Assembly: GCF_002797595.1 (NCBI RefSeq)
Contig: NZ_PGFE01000002.1
Coordinates: forward strand, 186,001-250,000
Source of the DNA: Sediminihabitans luteus
Lineage (GTDB): Bacteria > Actinomycetota > Actinomycetes > Actinomycetales > Cellulomonadaceae
DNA length: 64,000 nucleotides
Direction of reading: 5' to 3'
Made by a program: the position numbers and the translations under genes. A model generated the notes under the pieces. The model did no database searches. It had not been told where the DNA came from and was given only the letters and a program-made list of their open reading frames with translations. Positions 29,412 through 38,184 of the stretch are shown here, piece by piece (within the stretch, counting starts at the first letter, position 1; each line of letters opens with the position of its first letter).

Positions 29412-30679
29412 GCCCCGCCCTGCCCGACGGCAATCCCGCCCCGGCCGACGGCGCGCTGCCGGACTGGGTGGGCGGGCCGCGCTCGTCGCGGTTCGGGGTG
29501 TACCTGCACGTGCCGTTCTGCACGGTGCGCTGCGGGTACTGCGACTTCAACACGTACACCGCGTCCGAGCTCGGCGGCGGGGCGAGCCAGGCCGCGTACG
29601 CCGACACGGCGCTGCGCGAGATCGACCTCGCGGGTCGTGTGCTCGACGCCGCGGGCGTGTGCGCGCGCGAGGCCTCGACCGTGTTCGTCGGCGGCGGGAC
29701 GCCCACGATGCTCCCGCCGGGCGACCTCGCGCGCATGCTCGACGGCGTGCGCGGCACCTGGGGCCTGGCGCCCGACGCGGAGGTCACGACCGAGGCCAAC
29801 CCCGACTCGGTCACGCCCGGGTCCCTCGCGACCTTCGCCGCGGCCGGTTTCACGCGCGTGTCGTTCGGCATGCAGTCGGCCGTGCCGCACGTGCTCGCGA
29901 CCCTCGAGCGCACGCACGACCCCGCGCGGATCCCCGACGTGGTGCGCTGGGCGCGCGACGCGGGGCTCGCGGTCTCGCTCGACCTCATCTACGGCACCCC
30001 GGGCGAGAGCCTCGACGACTGGCGCGCGAGCCTCGACACCGTGCTCGCGACCGGTGTCGACCACGTCTCGGCGTACGCGCTCGTGGTCGAGCCCGGCACC
30101 AAGATGGCCGCACAGGTGCGCCGCGGCGAGGTCGCGCTGCCGACCGAGGACGACCAGGCCGCGAAGTACGAGGTCGCGGACGCCGTCCTTCGCGAGGCCG
30201 GCCTCGGCTGGTACGAGGTCTCGAACTGGTCGCGGACGCCGGAGCAGGCGTGCCGGCACAACCTGGCCTACTGGCGGGGCGACGACTGGTGGGGGATCGG
30301 GCCGGGAGCGCACTCGTACCTCGCGGCTCCCGACGCGACGTCCGGCACGGGGGAGCCGAGCGAAGGTCCTGCGGGTCTGCGCTGGTGGAACGTCAAGCAC
30401 CCGCGGCGGTACGCCGCGCTCCTCGAGGCCGGGCAGAGCCCGGCCGCCGGCCAGGAGGCCCTGTCGGCCGCCTCGGCCCAGCTCGAGCGGGTCATGCTCG
30501 GGGTGCGTCTGCGCGAAGGGCTCGACCTCGCGGTCCTGTCGCCGGGCGGACGCCGCGCGGTCGCCGGGCTCGTGGCGCAGGGGCTCCTGGACGGGCGGGC
30601 CGCCGTCACGGGACGCGCGCTGCTGACCCTGCGCGGGCGTCTGCTCGCCGACGCGGTGGTGCGGGACCTCACGGACTGA
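29408..30679 (+). CDS. hemW: Radical SAM heme chaperone HemW (coproporphyrinogen oxidase-like)
   Basis: 423 residues. Cluster motif CxxxCxxC at C38, C42, C45 ([14 protein letters not shown]), then [20 protein letters not shown] and [10 protein letters not shown], all HemN/HemW blocks. HemW transfers heme to apo-proteins rather than oxidising coproporphyrinogen; the fourth Cys of true HemN is absent (C-x3-C-x2-C followed by D). The GTG start overlaps the lepA stop; lepA-hemW is a widespread pair. Confidence 0.94.
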
Positions 30680-30695
30680 GGCCCCGCACGGCCGG

Positions 30696-31187
30696 CTACT
30701 TCACGAGGCGCAGCGTGAGCGGGTAGCGGTAGTACTCGAACCGGCTCGCGGCGAGCGCGGCGAGGATCTCGAACACCAGGGCGGCGACCCACACGAGGGC
30801 GGGCAGGAAGGCCAGCAGCCCGAACGTGAGCGCCGCGAGCACCCCGCTCGCGGCGTACGCGATCGCGACCGTGATCTGGAAGTTCAGCGCCTCCTTCGAC
30901 TGGTCCTCGAGGTAGGGGCCGCGGCCGCGGAAGATCAGGAAGACGAGCAGCGGCGCGAGGAACGACACCACGACGGGGCCGATGTGAGCGACGACGGCCC
31001 ACGTCTTCTCGTCCTGCGGGGACAGCGGCGCCGACGGCTGCGAGTACGCGCCCTGGGCGTACGTGGGCCGGTGCTGGCCCTCGGGGCCGCCGCCGGGCGG
31101 GCCGTACGGCTGGCCCTCCGGTCGGTCGCCCTTCTCGCCGGGCTGCCCGGGCTGCGGGCCGTAGGGGTCGTTCGGGGGTGTGCTCAC
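30696..31187 (-). CDS. DUF4870 membrane protein with Pro-rich N-terminus
   Basis: 163 residues. The first 60 residues are Pro/Gly/Gln-rich (VSTPPNDPYGPQPGQPG). Then SPQDEKTWAVVAHIGPVVVSFLAPLLVFLIFRGRGPYLEDQSKEALNFQITVAI, the DUF4870 signature, and two further TM helices. Function unknown. GTG 31187 follows AGGAGCTCCC (SD). It is divergent from a similar Pro-rich membrane protein gene. Confidence 0.88.
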   Translation of the reverse strand: MSTPPNDPYGPQPGQPGEKGDRPEGQPYGPPGGGPEGQHRPTYAQGAYSQPSAPLSPQDEKTWAVVAHIGPVVVSFLAPLLVFLIFRGRGPYLEDQSKEALNFQITVAIAYAASGVLAALTFGLLAFLPALVWVAALVFEILAALAASRFEYYRYPLTLRLVK

Positions 31188-31257
31188 GGGAGCTCCTGGC
31201 GTCTCGTCGGGAGAGGTCGGGGCGAAGGTAGCGGAACGGGGCACGGACGGGTGCGGG

Positions 31258-31318
31258 CGTCCGCGGACGTGAGCCGGCGTCCGCGGCGGTTCGGGGGGAC
31301 GCGGCGGTTCGGCGGGAC
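31258..31318. repeat. Palindrome and 18-bp direct repeats in a divergent promoter region
   Basis: CGTCCGCGGACG palindrome at 31258-31269, then two adjacent 18-bp copies (GCGGCGGTTCGG-S-GGGAC) at 31283-31300 and 31301-31318 differing at one base. They lie between the two divergent membrane-protein genes, just upstream of the ATG at 31349. Could be an operator cluster. Confidence 0.6.
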
Positions 31319-31348
31319 GCAGCGCGCCGCGTCGGGGACAGTAGGGGC

Positions 31349-32221
31349 ATGAGTGAGAATCCGCCCGTCGGGCAGCCGCCGGAGAACGAGAACCCGTACG
31401 GGCAGCAGAAGCCGCCCGTCCCGCCGTCGCAGGGCGGCTACCCGCCGGCCGGTGGTTACCCGCCGCCGGGTGGTGGCTACCCGCCCCCGGGCGGCTTCCC
31501 GTCCGCACCGCCGCCCCAGGAGCCGTGGGGCGCTCCGGCGTCGTACGGCGGCCCCGTGCGCGTGGGTCAGGCGGTCGGCTACGGCTGGGACAAGTTCAAG
31601 TCGAACGCCGGCGTCTGGATCCTCGCGGTCATCGTGATCGGTGTCATCTCCGGCATCGTCTCGGGGATCTTCAGCCCGCAGGTCCGGGCGCTGCAGGACG
31701 TCGACTGGTCGGACCCCGAGTCGATCGAGGTGCCCGCGCTCACGTTCGGCTCGGCTCTCCTCGGCGCGATCGGAGCGGTGATCTCGTTCGTCGTGCAGTC
31801 GCTCGCCTCGCACGGTGCCCTCGCCCAGACGCGCAAGGCCCGCGTGTCGCTCGGCGACTTCTTCGCGGTGCGCAACCTCGGCGGGATCGTGCTGCTCGGC
31901 GTCGTGATCGGCCTGATCAACCTGGTGCTGGCGTTCGTGCCCTTCTTCGGTGCGCTGGCGATCCTCGTGATCAACTTCTTCCTCACGTTCGCGCTCATGT
32001 TCGTGATCGACAAGGGCGAGAACGCGCTCACGGCGATCGGGTCGAGCTTCCGGCTCGTCGCGGACAGCCCGGGCGTCGTGATCCTGACGATCCTCGCGGT
32101 CATCGGCCTCACGATCCTCGGCTTCGTGCTGTGCTTCGTCGGCCTGCTCGTGACGTTCCCGATCGCGTCGATCGCGGTCGCGTTCGTCTACCGGCGGCTG
32201 ATCGGCGAGCAGCCGGTCTGA
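31349..32221 (+). CDS. Multi-pass membrane protein with Gly/Pro/Tyr-rich N-terminus, unknown function
   Basis: 290 residues. A GGYPPPGGGYPPPGG-like disordered head covers about 1-75. The segment VRVGQAVGYGWDKFKSNAGVWILAVIVIGVISGIVSG opens a membrane region with about five TM helices, ending IASIAVAFVYRRLIGEQPV. The fold resembles DUF975-type or glycerophosphodiester-phosphodiesterase membrane domains, but I cannot assign it. ATG 31349 has GACAGT 6 bases upstream (imperfect leaderless pattern). Followed by a hairpin terminator. Confidence 0.8.
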   Translation: MSENPPVGQPPENENPYGQQKPPVPPSQGGYPPAGGYPPPGGGYPPPGGFPSAPPPQEPWGAPASYGGPVRVGQAVGYGWDKFKSNAGVWILAVIVIGVISGIVSGIFSPQVRALQDVDWSDPESIEVPALTFGSALLGAIGAVISFVVQSLASHGALAQTRKARVSLGDFFAVRNLGGIVLLGVVIGLINLVLAFVPFFGALAILVINFFLTFALMFVIDKGENALTAIGSSFRLVADSPGVVILTILAVIGLTILGFVLCFVGLLVTFPIASIAVAFVYRRLIGEQPV

Positions 32222-32250
32222 CGTCGCCGCCGCCCGCAGGGTGGCCCACG

Positions 32251-32292
32251 GACGCCCGCGCGGGGGATGAACTCGTCCCCTGCGCGGGCGTC
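32251..32292 (+). terminator. Hairpin after the Pro-rich membrane protein gene
   Basis: GACGCCCGCGC stem (11 bp) continuing as GGGGA/TCCCC past a single bulged T, with an 8-base loop. It lies 30 bp after the stop at 32221. Confidence 0.7.
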
Positions 32293-32349
32293 GGTGCGTC
32301 CAGGTGGCTACGTTCGCAGGGACAACGTCCGCCGCACCAGGGAGGCATC

Positions 32350-32913
32350 GTGTCCGACAACCCGACGTCCGAGAACCCGTCGTCCGAGAACCCGCAGGAC
32401 CCGACACGTCCGGTCCCGCCGACCGAGCCGGTCCCGGGTGCCGCGCCGCCTCCGGGCGGGTACGCCGCGCCTGCGCCGGGGGCGTCCGGAGGCTACGGAC
32501 CTCCGCCGCCGCAGGGCCCGCCGCCGCAGGGCCCGCCTCCGCAGGGCCCGCCTCCGGGGCAGGACCACGCGCGGCCCGGGTTCGACGCGGGGCGCCTCGG
32601 CACCGAGCTCCAGGGCGACGCCAAGGGTCTGTTCGGGTCGTTGTTCGACTTCTCGTTCACGAACTACGTGACGCCCAAGGTCGTCCGGATCGTCTACGTG
32701 ATCGGGATCGCCCTGATCGTGCTCGGGTGGTTCGTGGCGATGATCGCGGCGTTCACGCAGAGCGTCTGGGGCGGTCTCTTCGTGCTGATCTTCGGCCCGG
32801 TCTTCGCGCTGCTGTACCTGATCATGTTCCGGATCCTGCTGGAGTTCTACGTCGCGATCGTGCAGACGGCCGAGACGATCCAGAAGTACGCCCACCGCGA
32901 CCAGATCCACTGA
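32350..32913 (+). CDS. DUF4282 membrane protein with Pro/Gln-rich N-terminus
   Basis: 187 residues. The disordered head has SENPS and PPPQGP repeats (about 1-80). Then GLFGSLFDFSFTNYVTPKVVRIVYVIGIALIVLGWFV and a second TM pair ending in LIMFRILLEFYVAIVQTAETIQ, the DUF4282 pattern. GTG 32350 follows CAGGGAGGCATC (SD). Function unknown. Third member of a cluster of short Pro-rich-headed membrane proteins. Confidence 0.85.
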   Translation: MSDNPTSENPSSENPQDPTRPVPPTEPVPGAAPPPGGYAAPAPGASGGYGPPPPQGPPPQGPPPQGPPPGQDHARPGFDAGRLGTELQGDAKGLFGSLFDFSFTNYVTPKVVRIVYVIGIALIVLGWFVAMIAAFTQSVWGGLFVLIFGPVFALLYLIMFRILLEFYVAIVQTAETIQKYAHRDQIH

Positions 32914-32975
32914 CCCGCCCGTCGTCGTCGGGCGCGAGGCGGCGCACGAGGTCCTCCCGTCGACGCGGGAACAAC

Positions 32976-33047
32976 CCCGTGCCCCTCGCTGTTGGCGCCC
33001 ATGTCGATGCAAACGTATCGATCTGAGCGCAGCACGAGGGGCACGGG
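32976..33047. promoter_or_regulatory. 13-bp inverted repeat flanking the probable promoter of the monooxygenase gene
   Basis: CCCGTGCCCCTCG at 32976-32988 and its exact complement at 33035-33047, 46 bp apart. Between them lie TTGGCG (32992) and TATCGA (33016), an 18-bp-spaced promoter candidate, in locally A/T-richer DNA. The right arm ends 7 bases before ATG 33055 and overlaps the SD region. It may act as paired operator half-sites or, if transcription starts further up, as a leader hairpin. Confidence 0.5.
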
Positions 33048-33054
33048 AGCAACC

Positions 33055-34230
33055 ATGCAGTTCGGGATCTTCACGGTCGGGGACGTCACCACGGACCCCA
33101 CGAACGGCACCACGCCGAACGACACCGAGCGCGTGCGCTCGATGCTCACGATCGCGAGGCACGCGGACGAGGCCGGCCTCGACGTCTTCGCCACGGGCGA
33201 GCACCACAACCCGCCCTTCGTGCCCTCGTCGCCGACCACGATGCTCGGCTACCTCGCGGGCGTCACGAAGAACATCACGCTCTCGACCTCGACGACGCTC
33301 ATCACCACGAACGACCCGGTGAAGATCGCCGAGGACTACGCGATGCTCCAGGTCATCAGCGACGGGCGCATGGACCTCATGATGGGCCGCGGCAACACGG
33401 GCCCCGTCTACCCCTGGTTCGGCAAGGACATCCGCGAGGGCATCAACCTCGCGGTCGAGAACTACGCGCTGCTGCGCCGCCTGTGGACCGAGGACGTCGT
33501 CGACTGGGAGGGGCGGTTCCGCACGCCCTTGCAGGGCTTCACCTCGACCCCGCGCCCGCTCGACGGCGTCCCGCCGTTCGTGTGGCACGGGTCGATCCGC
33601 AGCCCGGAGATCGCGGAGCAGGCCGCCTACTACGGCGACGGGTTCTTCCACAACAACATCTTCTGGCCGATGTCCCACACCCGGCAGATGGTGCGGTACT
33701 ACCGCCAGCGCTACGAGCACCACGGGCACGGGCCGGCCGACACCGCGATCGTCGGCCTCGGCGGGCAGGTGTTCATGCGCCGCAACAGCCAGGACGCGGT
33801 GCGCGAGTTCCGCCCGTACTTCGACGAGGCGCCCGTGTACGGCCACGGTCCGTCGCTCGAGGACTTCTCGGCGCAGACGCCGCTCACGGTCGGCAGCCCG
33901 CAGCAGGTCATCGACCGCTACGGGAAGATGCGCGAGGACGTCGGGCACTACCAGCGCCAGCTGTTCCTCATGGACCACGCGGGCCTGCCGCTCAAGACCG
34001 TGCTCGAGCAGATCGACATCCTCGCCGAGGACGTCGTGCCCGTGCTGCGCCGCGAGGCCGAGGCCGCGCGTCCCGCGCACGTGCCGTCCGACCCGCCGAG
34101 CCACGCCCAGCGTGTCGCGGCGGCCCGCGCCGAGGGCCGGATCGCGGAGCAGGTCGTGGCCGCGGCCGACCACTGGACCGGCCGCACGGCCGAGGACGAC
34201 GTCGACGCCGCCGACGCCGTGACCCGATGA
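33055..34230 (+). CDS. LLM-class FMN-dependent monooxygenase, CE1758-type
   Basis: 391 residues. MQFGIFTVGDVTTDPTNGTTPND, FATGEHHNPPFVPSSP and LSTSTTLITTNDPVKIAEDYAMLQVISDGRMDLMMGRGN are luciferase-like TIM-barrel motifs. The sequence matches the CE1758 family, whose members are encoded beside an FMN reductase of the CE1759 family, as here. It would oxidise an unknown substrate with FMNH2 and O2 in the cytoplasm. ATG 33055 starts exactly at the family N-terminus. Confidence 0.9.
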   Translation: MQFGIFTVGDVTTDPTNGTTPNDTERVRSMLTIARHADEAGLDVFATGEHHNPPFVPSSPTTMLGYLAGVTKNITLSTSTTLITTNDPVKIAEDYAMLQVISDGRMDLMMGRGNTGPVYPWFGKDIREGINLAVENYALLRRLWTEDVVDWEGRFRTPLQGFTSTPRPLDGVPPFVWHGSIRSPEIAEQAAYYGDGFFHNNIFWPMSHTRQMVRYYRQRYEHHGHGPADTAIVGLGGQVFMRRNSQDAVREFRPYFDEAPVYGHGPSLEDFSAQTPLTVGSPQQVIDRYGKMREDVGHYQRQLFLMDHAGLPLKTVLEQIDILAEDVVPVLRREAEAARPAHVPSDPPSHAQRVAAARAEGRIAEQVVAAADHWTGRTAEDDVDAADAVTR

Positions 34231-34244
34231 CGAAGGAGCACGCC

Positions 34245-34871
34245 GTGACCGCACGCAGGATCGTCGCCCTCTCGGCGGGCCTCAGCCGGCCGTCGTCGAC
34301 CCGGATGCTCGCCGAGCGGCTCGGGCAGGCGGCGGTGGCCGCGCTCGGCGACCAGGGCGTCGACGCCGAGCTCGAGGTCGTCGAACTGCGCGACGTCGCC
34401 CACCCCGTCGTCGACGCGATGCTCACCGGATTCGCGACGGGCGAGCTCGCGGACGTGATCGAGAAGGTCACGAACGCCGACGCCGTGGTCGCGGTGACCC
34501 CGGTGTTCACCGCGTCCTACGCGGGCCTGTTCAAGTCGTTCGTCGACGTGCTCGACAAGGACGCGCTCGCGGGCACCCCCGTGCTCCTGGGCGCCACGGG
34601 CGGCACCGCGCGGCACTCGCTCGCGCTCGACCACGCCCTGCGCCCGCTGTTCGCCTACCTGCGGGCGGACGTCGCCACGACCGCGGTCTTCGCCGCGACC
34701 GACGACTGGGCCGCGTCCGGCCACGCGACCGGGGGCGAGGCCGCGCTCGGCGAGCGCATCACGCGCGCCGGTCGGGAACTCGCGCGCACCGTCGCCGCGC
34801 GCGAGCCGCGCGGCGAGGCGGACGACCCGTTCGCCTCGGCGCCGTCGTTCGAGTCGCTGCTCGGCGGCTGA
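34245..34871 (+). CDS. NADPH-dependent FMN reductase, CE1759-type partner
   Basis: 208 residues. VALSAGLSRPSSTRMLAERL (FMN phosphate loop), VTPVFTASYAGLFKSFVDVLDKDALAGTPVLLGATGG (flavodoxin-like SsuE/MsuE core). It supplies reduced FMN to the monooxygenase encoded just upstream. GTG 34245 has AAGGAG 6 bases upstream, so I prefer it to ATG 34227, which overlaps the previous stop but has no SD. Confidence 0.9.
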   Translation: MTARRIVALSAGLSRPSSTRMLAERLGQAAVAALGDQGVDAELEVVELRDVAHPVVDAMLTGFATGELADVIEKVTNADAVVAVTPVFTASYAGLFKSFVDVLDKDALAGTPVLLGATGGTARHSLALDHALRPLFAYLRADVATTAVFAATDDWAASGHATGGEAALGERITRAGRELARTVAAREPRGEADDPFASAPSFESLLGG

Positions 34872-34874
34872 GCG

Positions 34875-35747
34875 CTACCCCTGCTCGGCCGTCACGAAGT
34901 CGATGAGCTCCTCGACACGGCCGAGCAGGGACGGCTCGAGGTCCGCGAACCCGCGCACCGCACCCAGGATCCGCTGCCACGCGCGCGCCACGTCGGCCTG
35001 CGAGTCGTGCGGCCACCCCAGCTCGCGCAGGATCCCGTGCTTCCACTCGGTGCCGCGCTCGATCGTGGGCCACGCGTCGAGACCGACGCGGGCAGGCTTG
35101 ACCGCCTGCCACACGTCCACGTACGGGTGCCCGAGCACCATGACCGTGCCCTGCGGGACGCCCCGCAGCACGTCGTCAGTGATGCGCTGCTCCTTGCTCC
35201 CGCGCACCAGGTGGTCGACCAGCACCCCCACGCGGCGCTCACGGCTCGGCCCGAACTCGGCGAGCCGCTCGGCCAGGTTGTCGACGCCGTCGAGCATCTC
35301 GACCACGACCCCCTCGACGCGCAGGTCGTCGCCCCAGACCTTCTCGACGAGCTCGGCGTCGTGCTTGCCCTCGACCCAGATCCGGCTGCCGCGCGCGACG
35401 CGGGCGCGGGCACCGACGACGGCGCGCGAGCCCGACGCGGTGCGCGCGACCTTCGCGTTGACGCGACGGGGGACCGGCGGGACGAGGACGACGGGCGCGC
35501 CGTCGACCCAGAACCCCGGGCCGAGCCGGAACGTGCGCGTGCGGCCGTGGCGGTCCTCGAGCACGACGACGTGCATGCCGCCCGACTTCTCGACGCGCAC
35601 GACCGCCCCGACCCAGCCGGTCTCGACGTCCTCGACCACGAGGCCCGTCTCGGCGGCGCGCTGCGTGGCCTGCGGGCGCGTGCGGTGGTGCGCGGTGCCG
35701 CCGGGGCCCGCGGCGAGGACGTCTGGTCCGTACCGGTCGATGCTCAC
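34875..35747 (-). CDS. DUF3097 family protein, possible Toprim-like domain
   Basis: 290 residues. An N-terminal beta region (VVEDVETGWVGAVVRVEKSGGMHVVVLEDRHGRTRTF), then WVEGKHDAELVEKVWGDDLRVEGVVVEMLDGVDNLAERLAEF and RRVGVLVDHLVRGSKEQRI. The VEGKxDxE and VLVDHL segments resemble the acidic motifs of Toprim nucleases/primases such as RNase M5, but this is my inference. Actinobacteria-specific family. GTG 35747 is supported by TAAGGT 7 bases upstream. Divergent from hrcA. Confidence 0.85.
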   Translation of the reverse strand: MSIDRYGPDVLAAGPGGTAHHRTRPQATQRAAETGLVVEDVETGWVGAVVRVEKSGGMHVVVLEDRHGRTRTFRLGPGFWVDGAPVVLVPPVPRRVNAKVARTASGSRAVVGARARVARGSRIWVEGKHDAELVEKVWGDDLRVEGVVVEMLDGVDNLAERLAEFGPSRERRVGVLVDHLVRGSKEQRITDDVLRGVPQGTVMVLGHPYVDVWQAVKPARVGLDAWPTIERGTEWKHGILRELGWPHDSQADVARAWQRILGAVRGFADLEPSLLGRVEELIDFVTAEQG

Positions 35748-35754
35748 GCACGAG

Positions 35755-35760
35755 ACCTTA
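35755..35760 (-). promoter_or_regulatory. Probable -10 element of a leaderless mRNA (DUF3097 gene)
   Basis: TAAGGT on the minus strand, 7 bases from GTG 35747, with no SD. Confidence 0.55.
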
Positions 35761-35843
35761 GGCCGGGGGCCTCGTGGGGCCACGCAGCGACCCGCCGGGG
35801 TCACGCTCGCCGCGAAACCTCCCGCACGCGTCGTCCGGCACCG

Positions 35844-35875
35844 TAGGATTGGCACTCGGGCCGGGCGAGTGCAAG
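35844..35875 (+). promoter_or_regulatory. CIRCE-like HrcA operator with adjacent -10 element
   Basis: TTGGCACTC-9-GAGTGCAAG at 35849-35875 matches the CIRCE consensus TTAGCACTC-9-GAGTGCTAA at 15 of 18 arm positions with the exact 9-base spacer. TAGGAT at 35844-35849 abuts its left arm as the likely -10, so HrcA bound here would block the hrcA-dnaJ transcript. It lies 61 bp before the hrcA start. Confidence 0.85.
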
Positions 35876-35935
35876 CACGCCCGCCGGGCGCCCACGGGGC
35901 GCCGGTCCACGACGACGATCGACGCAGGAGGTGCC

Positions 35936-36964
35936 GTGAGCGACGAACGACGCCTCGACGTGCTGCGCGCGATCGTCGAGGACTACGTGACCACGCGCGA
36001 GCCCGTGGGCTCGCGCATGATCGCCGAGCGGCACGGCCTGGGCGTGTCGTCCGCGACGATCCGCAACGACATGGCCGTGCTCGAGGACGCCGGGTACATC
36101 ACGCAGCCGCACACGTCGGCCGGGCGCATCCCGACCGACAAGGGCTACCGCGTGTTCGTGGACCGGCTCTCGACCATCAAGTCGCTCTCGAGCCCCGAGA
36201 AGCGTGCGATCGAGACGTTCCTGTCCGACGCGGTCGACCTCGACGACGTCGTGGCGCGCGCCGGCCGGCTGCTCGCGCAGCTCACGGGCCAGGTCGCGGT
36301 CGTGCAGTACCCGTCGCTGCGCCGCTCGGGGCTGCGGCACCTCGAGCTCGTCCCGCTCGCGCCCACCCGGCTGCTCGTCGTCATCATCACCGACACCGGG
36401 CGCGTCGAGCAGCGTGTGCTCGAGCTCGACGCGGCATGCGACGAGGTGTCGCTCGCCGAGCTGCGCGTGCGCCTCAACGTAGCCGCCGCGGGCAAGCGGC
36501 TGAGCGAGCTCGCGACCGCGTTCGACGGTCTCGCCGCGCAGGTCCGGCCCGACGACCAGGGCCTCGTGCGCCAGGTCGGCGCGCTCGTCGTGGAGACCCT
36601 CGGCGAGGAGTCCGAGGAGCGGATCCTGCTCTCGGGCACCGCGAACCTCGCGCAGGCCGGCATGCGGTTCGAGCACGCGCTGCGGCCCGTCCTCGAGGCC
36701 CTCGAGGAGCAGGTCGTGCTGCTCAACCTGCTGACCGAGATGGCGGCCGACGGCACCTCGGGCGTCGCGGTGCGCATCGGCCACGAGACCCAGCTCGCCG
36801 GCCTCGTCGACGCGTCCGTCGTCACGAGCGGGTACGGCACCGGGTCGGACGACGACGCGGTGGCCCTCGTCGGGTCGATCGGCCCGACCCGCATGGACTA
36901 CCCGGCGACGATCGCGACGGTGCGCGCGGTCGCGCGCTACCTGTCGCGGATCCTCGCCTCGTGA
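35936..36964 (+). CDS. hrcA: Heat-inducible transcription repressor HrcA
   Basis: 342 residues. N-terminal winged helix ([49 protein letters not shown]), then [22 protein letters not shown]-like dimer domain to the end ([26 protein letters not shown]). It represses chaperone genes through CIRCE and loses activity on heat shock. GTG 35936 with SD CAGGAGG. Autoregulated by the operator upstream. Confidence 0.97.
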   Translation: MSDERRLDVLRAIVEDYVTTREPVGSRMIAERHGLGVSSATIRNDMAVLEDAGYITQPHTSAGRIPTDKGYRVFVDRLSTIKSLSSPEKRAIETFLSDAVDLDDVVARAGRLLAQLTGQVAVVQYPSLRRSGLRHLELVPLAPTRLLVVIITDTGRVEQRVLELDAACDEVSLAELRVRLNVAAAGKRLSELATAFDGLAAQVRPDDQGLVRQVGALVVETLGEESEERILLSGTANLAQAGMRFEHALRPVLEALEEQVVLLNLLTEMAADGTSGVAVRIGHETQLAGLVDASVVTSGYGTGSDDDAVALVGSIGPTRMDYPATIATVRAVARYLSRILAS

Positions 36965-37040
36965 GCAGCACCGCACCGCACGCCCCCGCACCACACGAAC
37001 GTTCCGACCGACAGAGCACCGCTGGAGCAGAGAAGGACCT

Positions 37041-38150
37041 GTGAGCGACTACTACGAGACCTTGGGCGTGGCCCGCGACGCGAGCCAGGACCAGATCAAG
37101 AAGGCGTACCGCAAGCTCGCGCGCGAGCTGCACCCCGACGTGGCCGGCCCCGAGGCGGAGGACCGCTTCAAGGACGTCTCGCGCGCCTACGAGGTGCTCT
37201 CGCACCCGGACAAGCGCCAGCAGTACGACCTGGGCTCCGACCCGTCGGCGCCGGGCGGCGGCCAGGGCGGCGGCTTCGGGTTCCAGGACATCTTCGAGAC
37301 GTTCTTCGGCGGCGGCCAGCAGAGTGGCCCGATCCCGCGCGCCCGGCGCGGCCAGGACGCCCTCGTGCGGCTCGACATCGACCTCGCCGAGGCGACGTTC
37401 GGCGCCAAGCGCGAGATCCAGGTCGACACCGCGGTCGTGTGCGGCACGTGCTCGGGCTCGTGCTGCGCACCTGGCACCTCGCCGCGCACGTGCGAGGTGT
37501 GCCACGGCCGCGGCACGGTCCAGCGCGTCGCGCGCTCGTTCCTCGGCCAGGTCATGACGACCCAGCCGTGCGCCGCGTGCCAGGGCTTCGGCACCGTGAT
37601 CCCCGAGCCGTGCGTCGAGTGCGCGGGCGAGGGACGCGTGCGCAGCCGCCGCACCATCACCGTGAACGTGCCCGCGGGCGTCGACACGGGCACGCGCATC
37701 AAGCTCACCGCGCAGGGCGAGGTCGGCCCCGGCGGCGGCTCGGCCGGCGACCTGTACGTCGAGATCCGCGAGCGCAACCACGAGACGTTCCTGCGCCGTG
37801 GGGACGACCTGCACTGCACGCTCCAGGTCCCGATGACGGCGGCGGCGCTCGGCACGGTGCTCGAGGTCGACACGCTCGACGGCATGCAGGAGGTCGACCT
37901 GCGCCCCGGCACGCAGCCCGGGCAGATCATCACGCTCAAGGGCCTCGGCGTGGGGCACCTGCACGCCTCGGGCCGTGGCGACCTCAACGTGCACGTCGAG
38001 ATCCAGGTCCCCACGGGACTCGACGAGGCGCAGGAGGAGCTGCTGCGTCAGCTCGCCCGCGCGCGCGGCGAGGAGCGCCCCGAGCCGCGGCTCTCCGCCG
38101 CGCACCCGGGCGTGTTCTCGCGCCTGCGCGACAAGTTCTCGGGCCGCTAG
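37041..38150 (+). CDS. dnaJ: Chaperone DnaJ (DnaJ2-type)
   Basis: 369 residues. J domain ([34 protein letters not shown] present), Gly/Phe linker ([21 protein letters not shown]), then the zinc region with four Cys pairs. The first reads CGTCSGSC where CxxCxGxG is usual; the others ([24 protein letters not shown]) are standard. The C-terminal substrate domains end in a short tail. Co-chaperone that stimulates DnaK ATPase. GTG start 76 bp after hrcA, the usual actinobacterial hrcA-dnaJ2 pair. Confidence 0.95.
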   Translation: MSDYYETLGVARDASQDQIKKAYRKLARELHPDVAGPEAEDRFKDVSRAYEVLSHPDKRQQYDLGSDPSAPGGGQGGGFGFQDIFETFFGGGQQSGPIPRARRGQDALVRLDIDLAEATFGAKREIQVDTAVVCGTCSGSCCAPGTSPRTCEVCHGRGTVQRVARSFLGQVMTTQPCAACQGFGTVIPEPCVECAGEGRVRSRRTITVNVPAGVDTGTRIKLTAQGEVGPGGGSAGDLYVEIRERNHETFLRRGDDLHCTLQVPMTAAALGTVLEVDTLDGMQEVDLRPGTQPGQIITLKGLGVGHLHASGRGDLNVHVEIQVPTGLDEAQEELLRQLARARGEERPEPRLSAAHPGVFSRLRDKFSGR

Positions 38151-38184
38151 CCCGCCGACCGGTCAACCACGCGAGAGGGTCACC

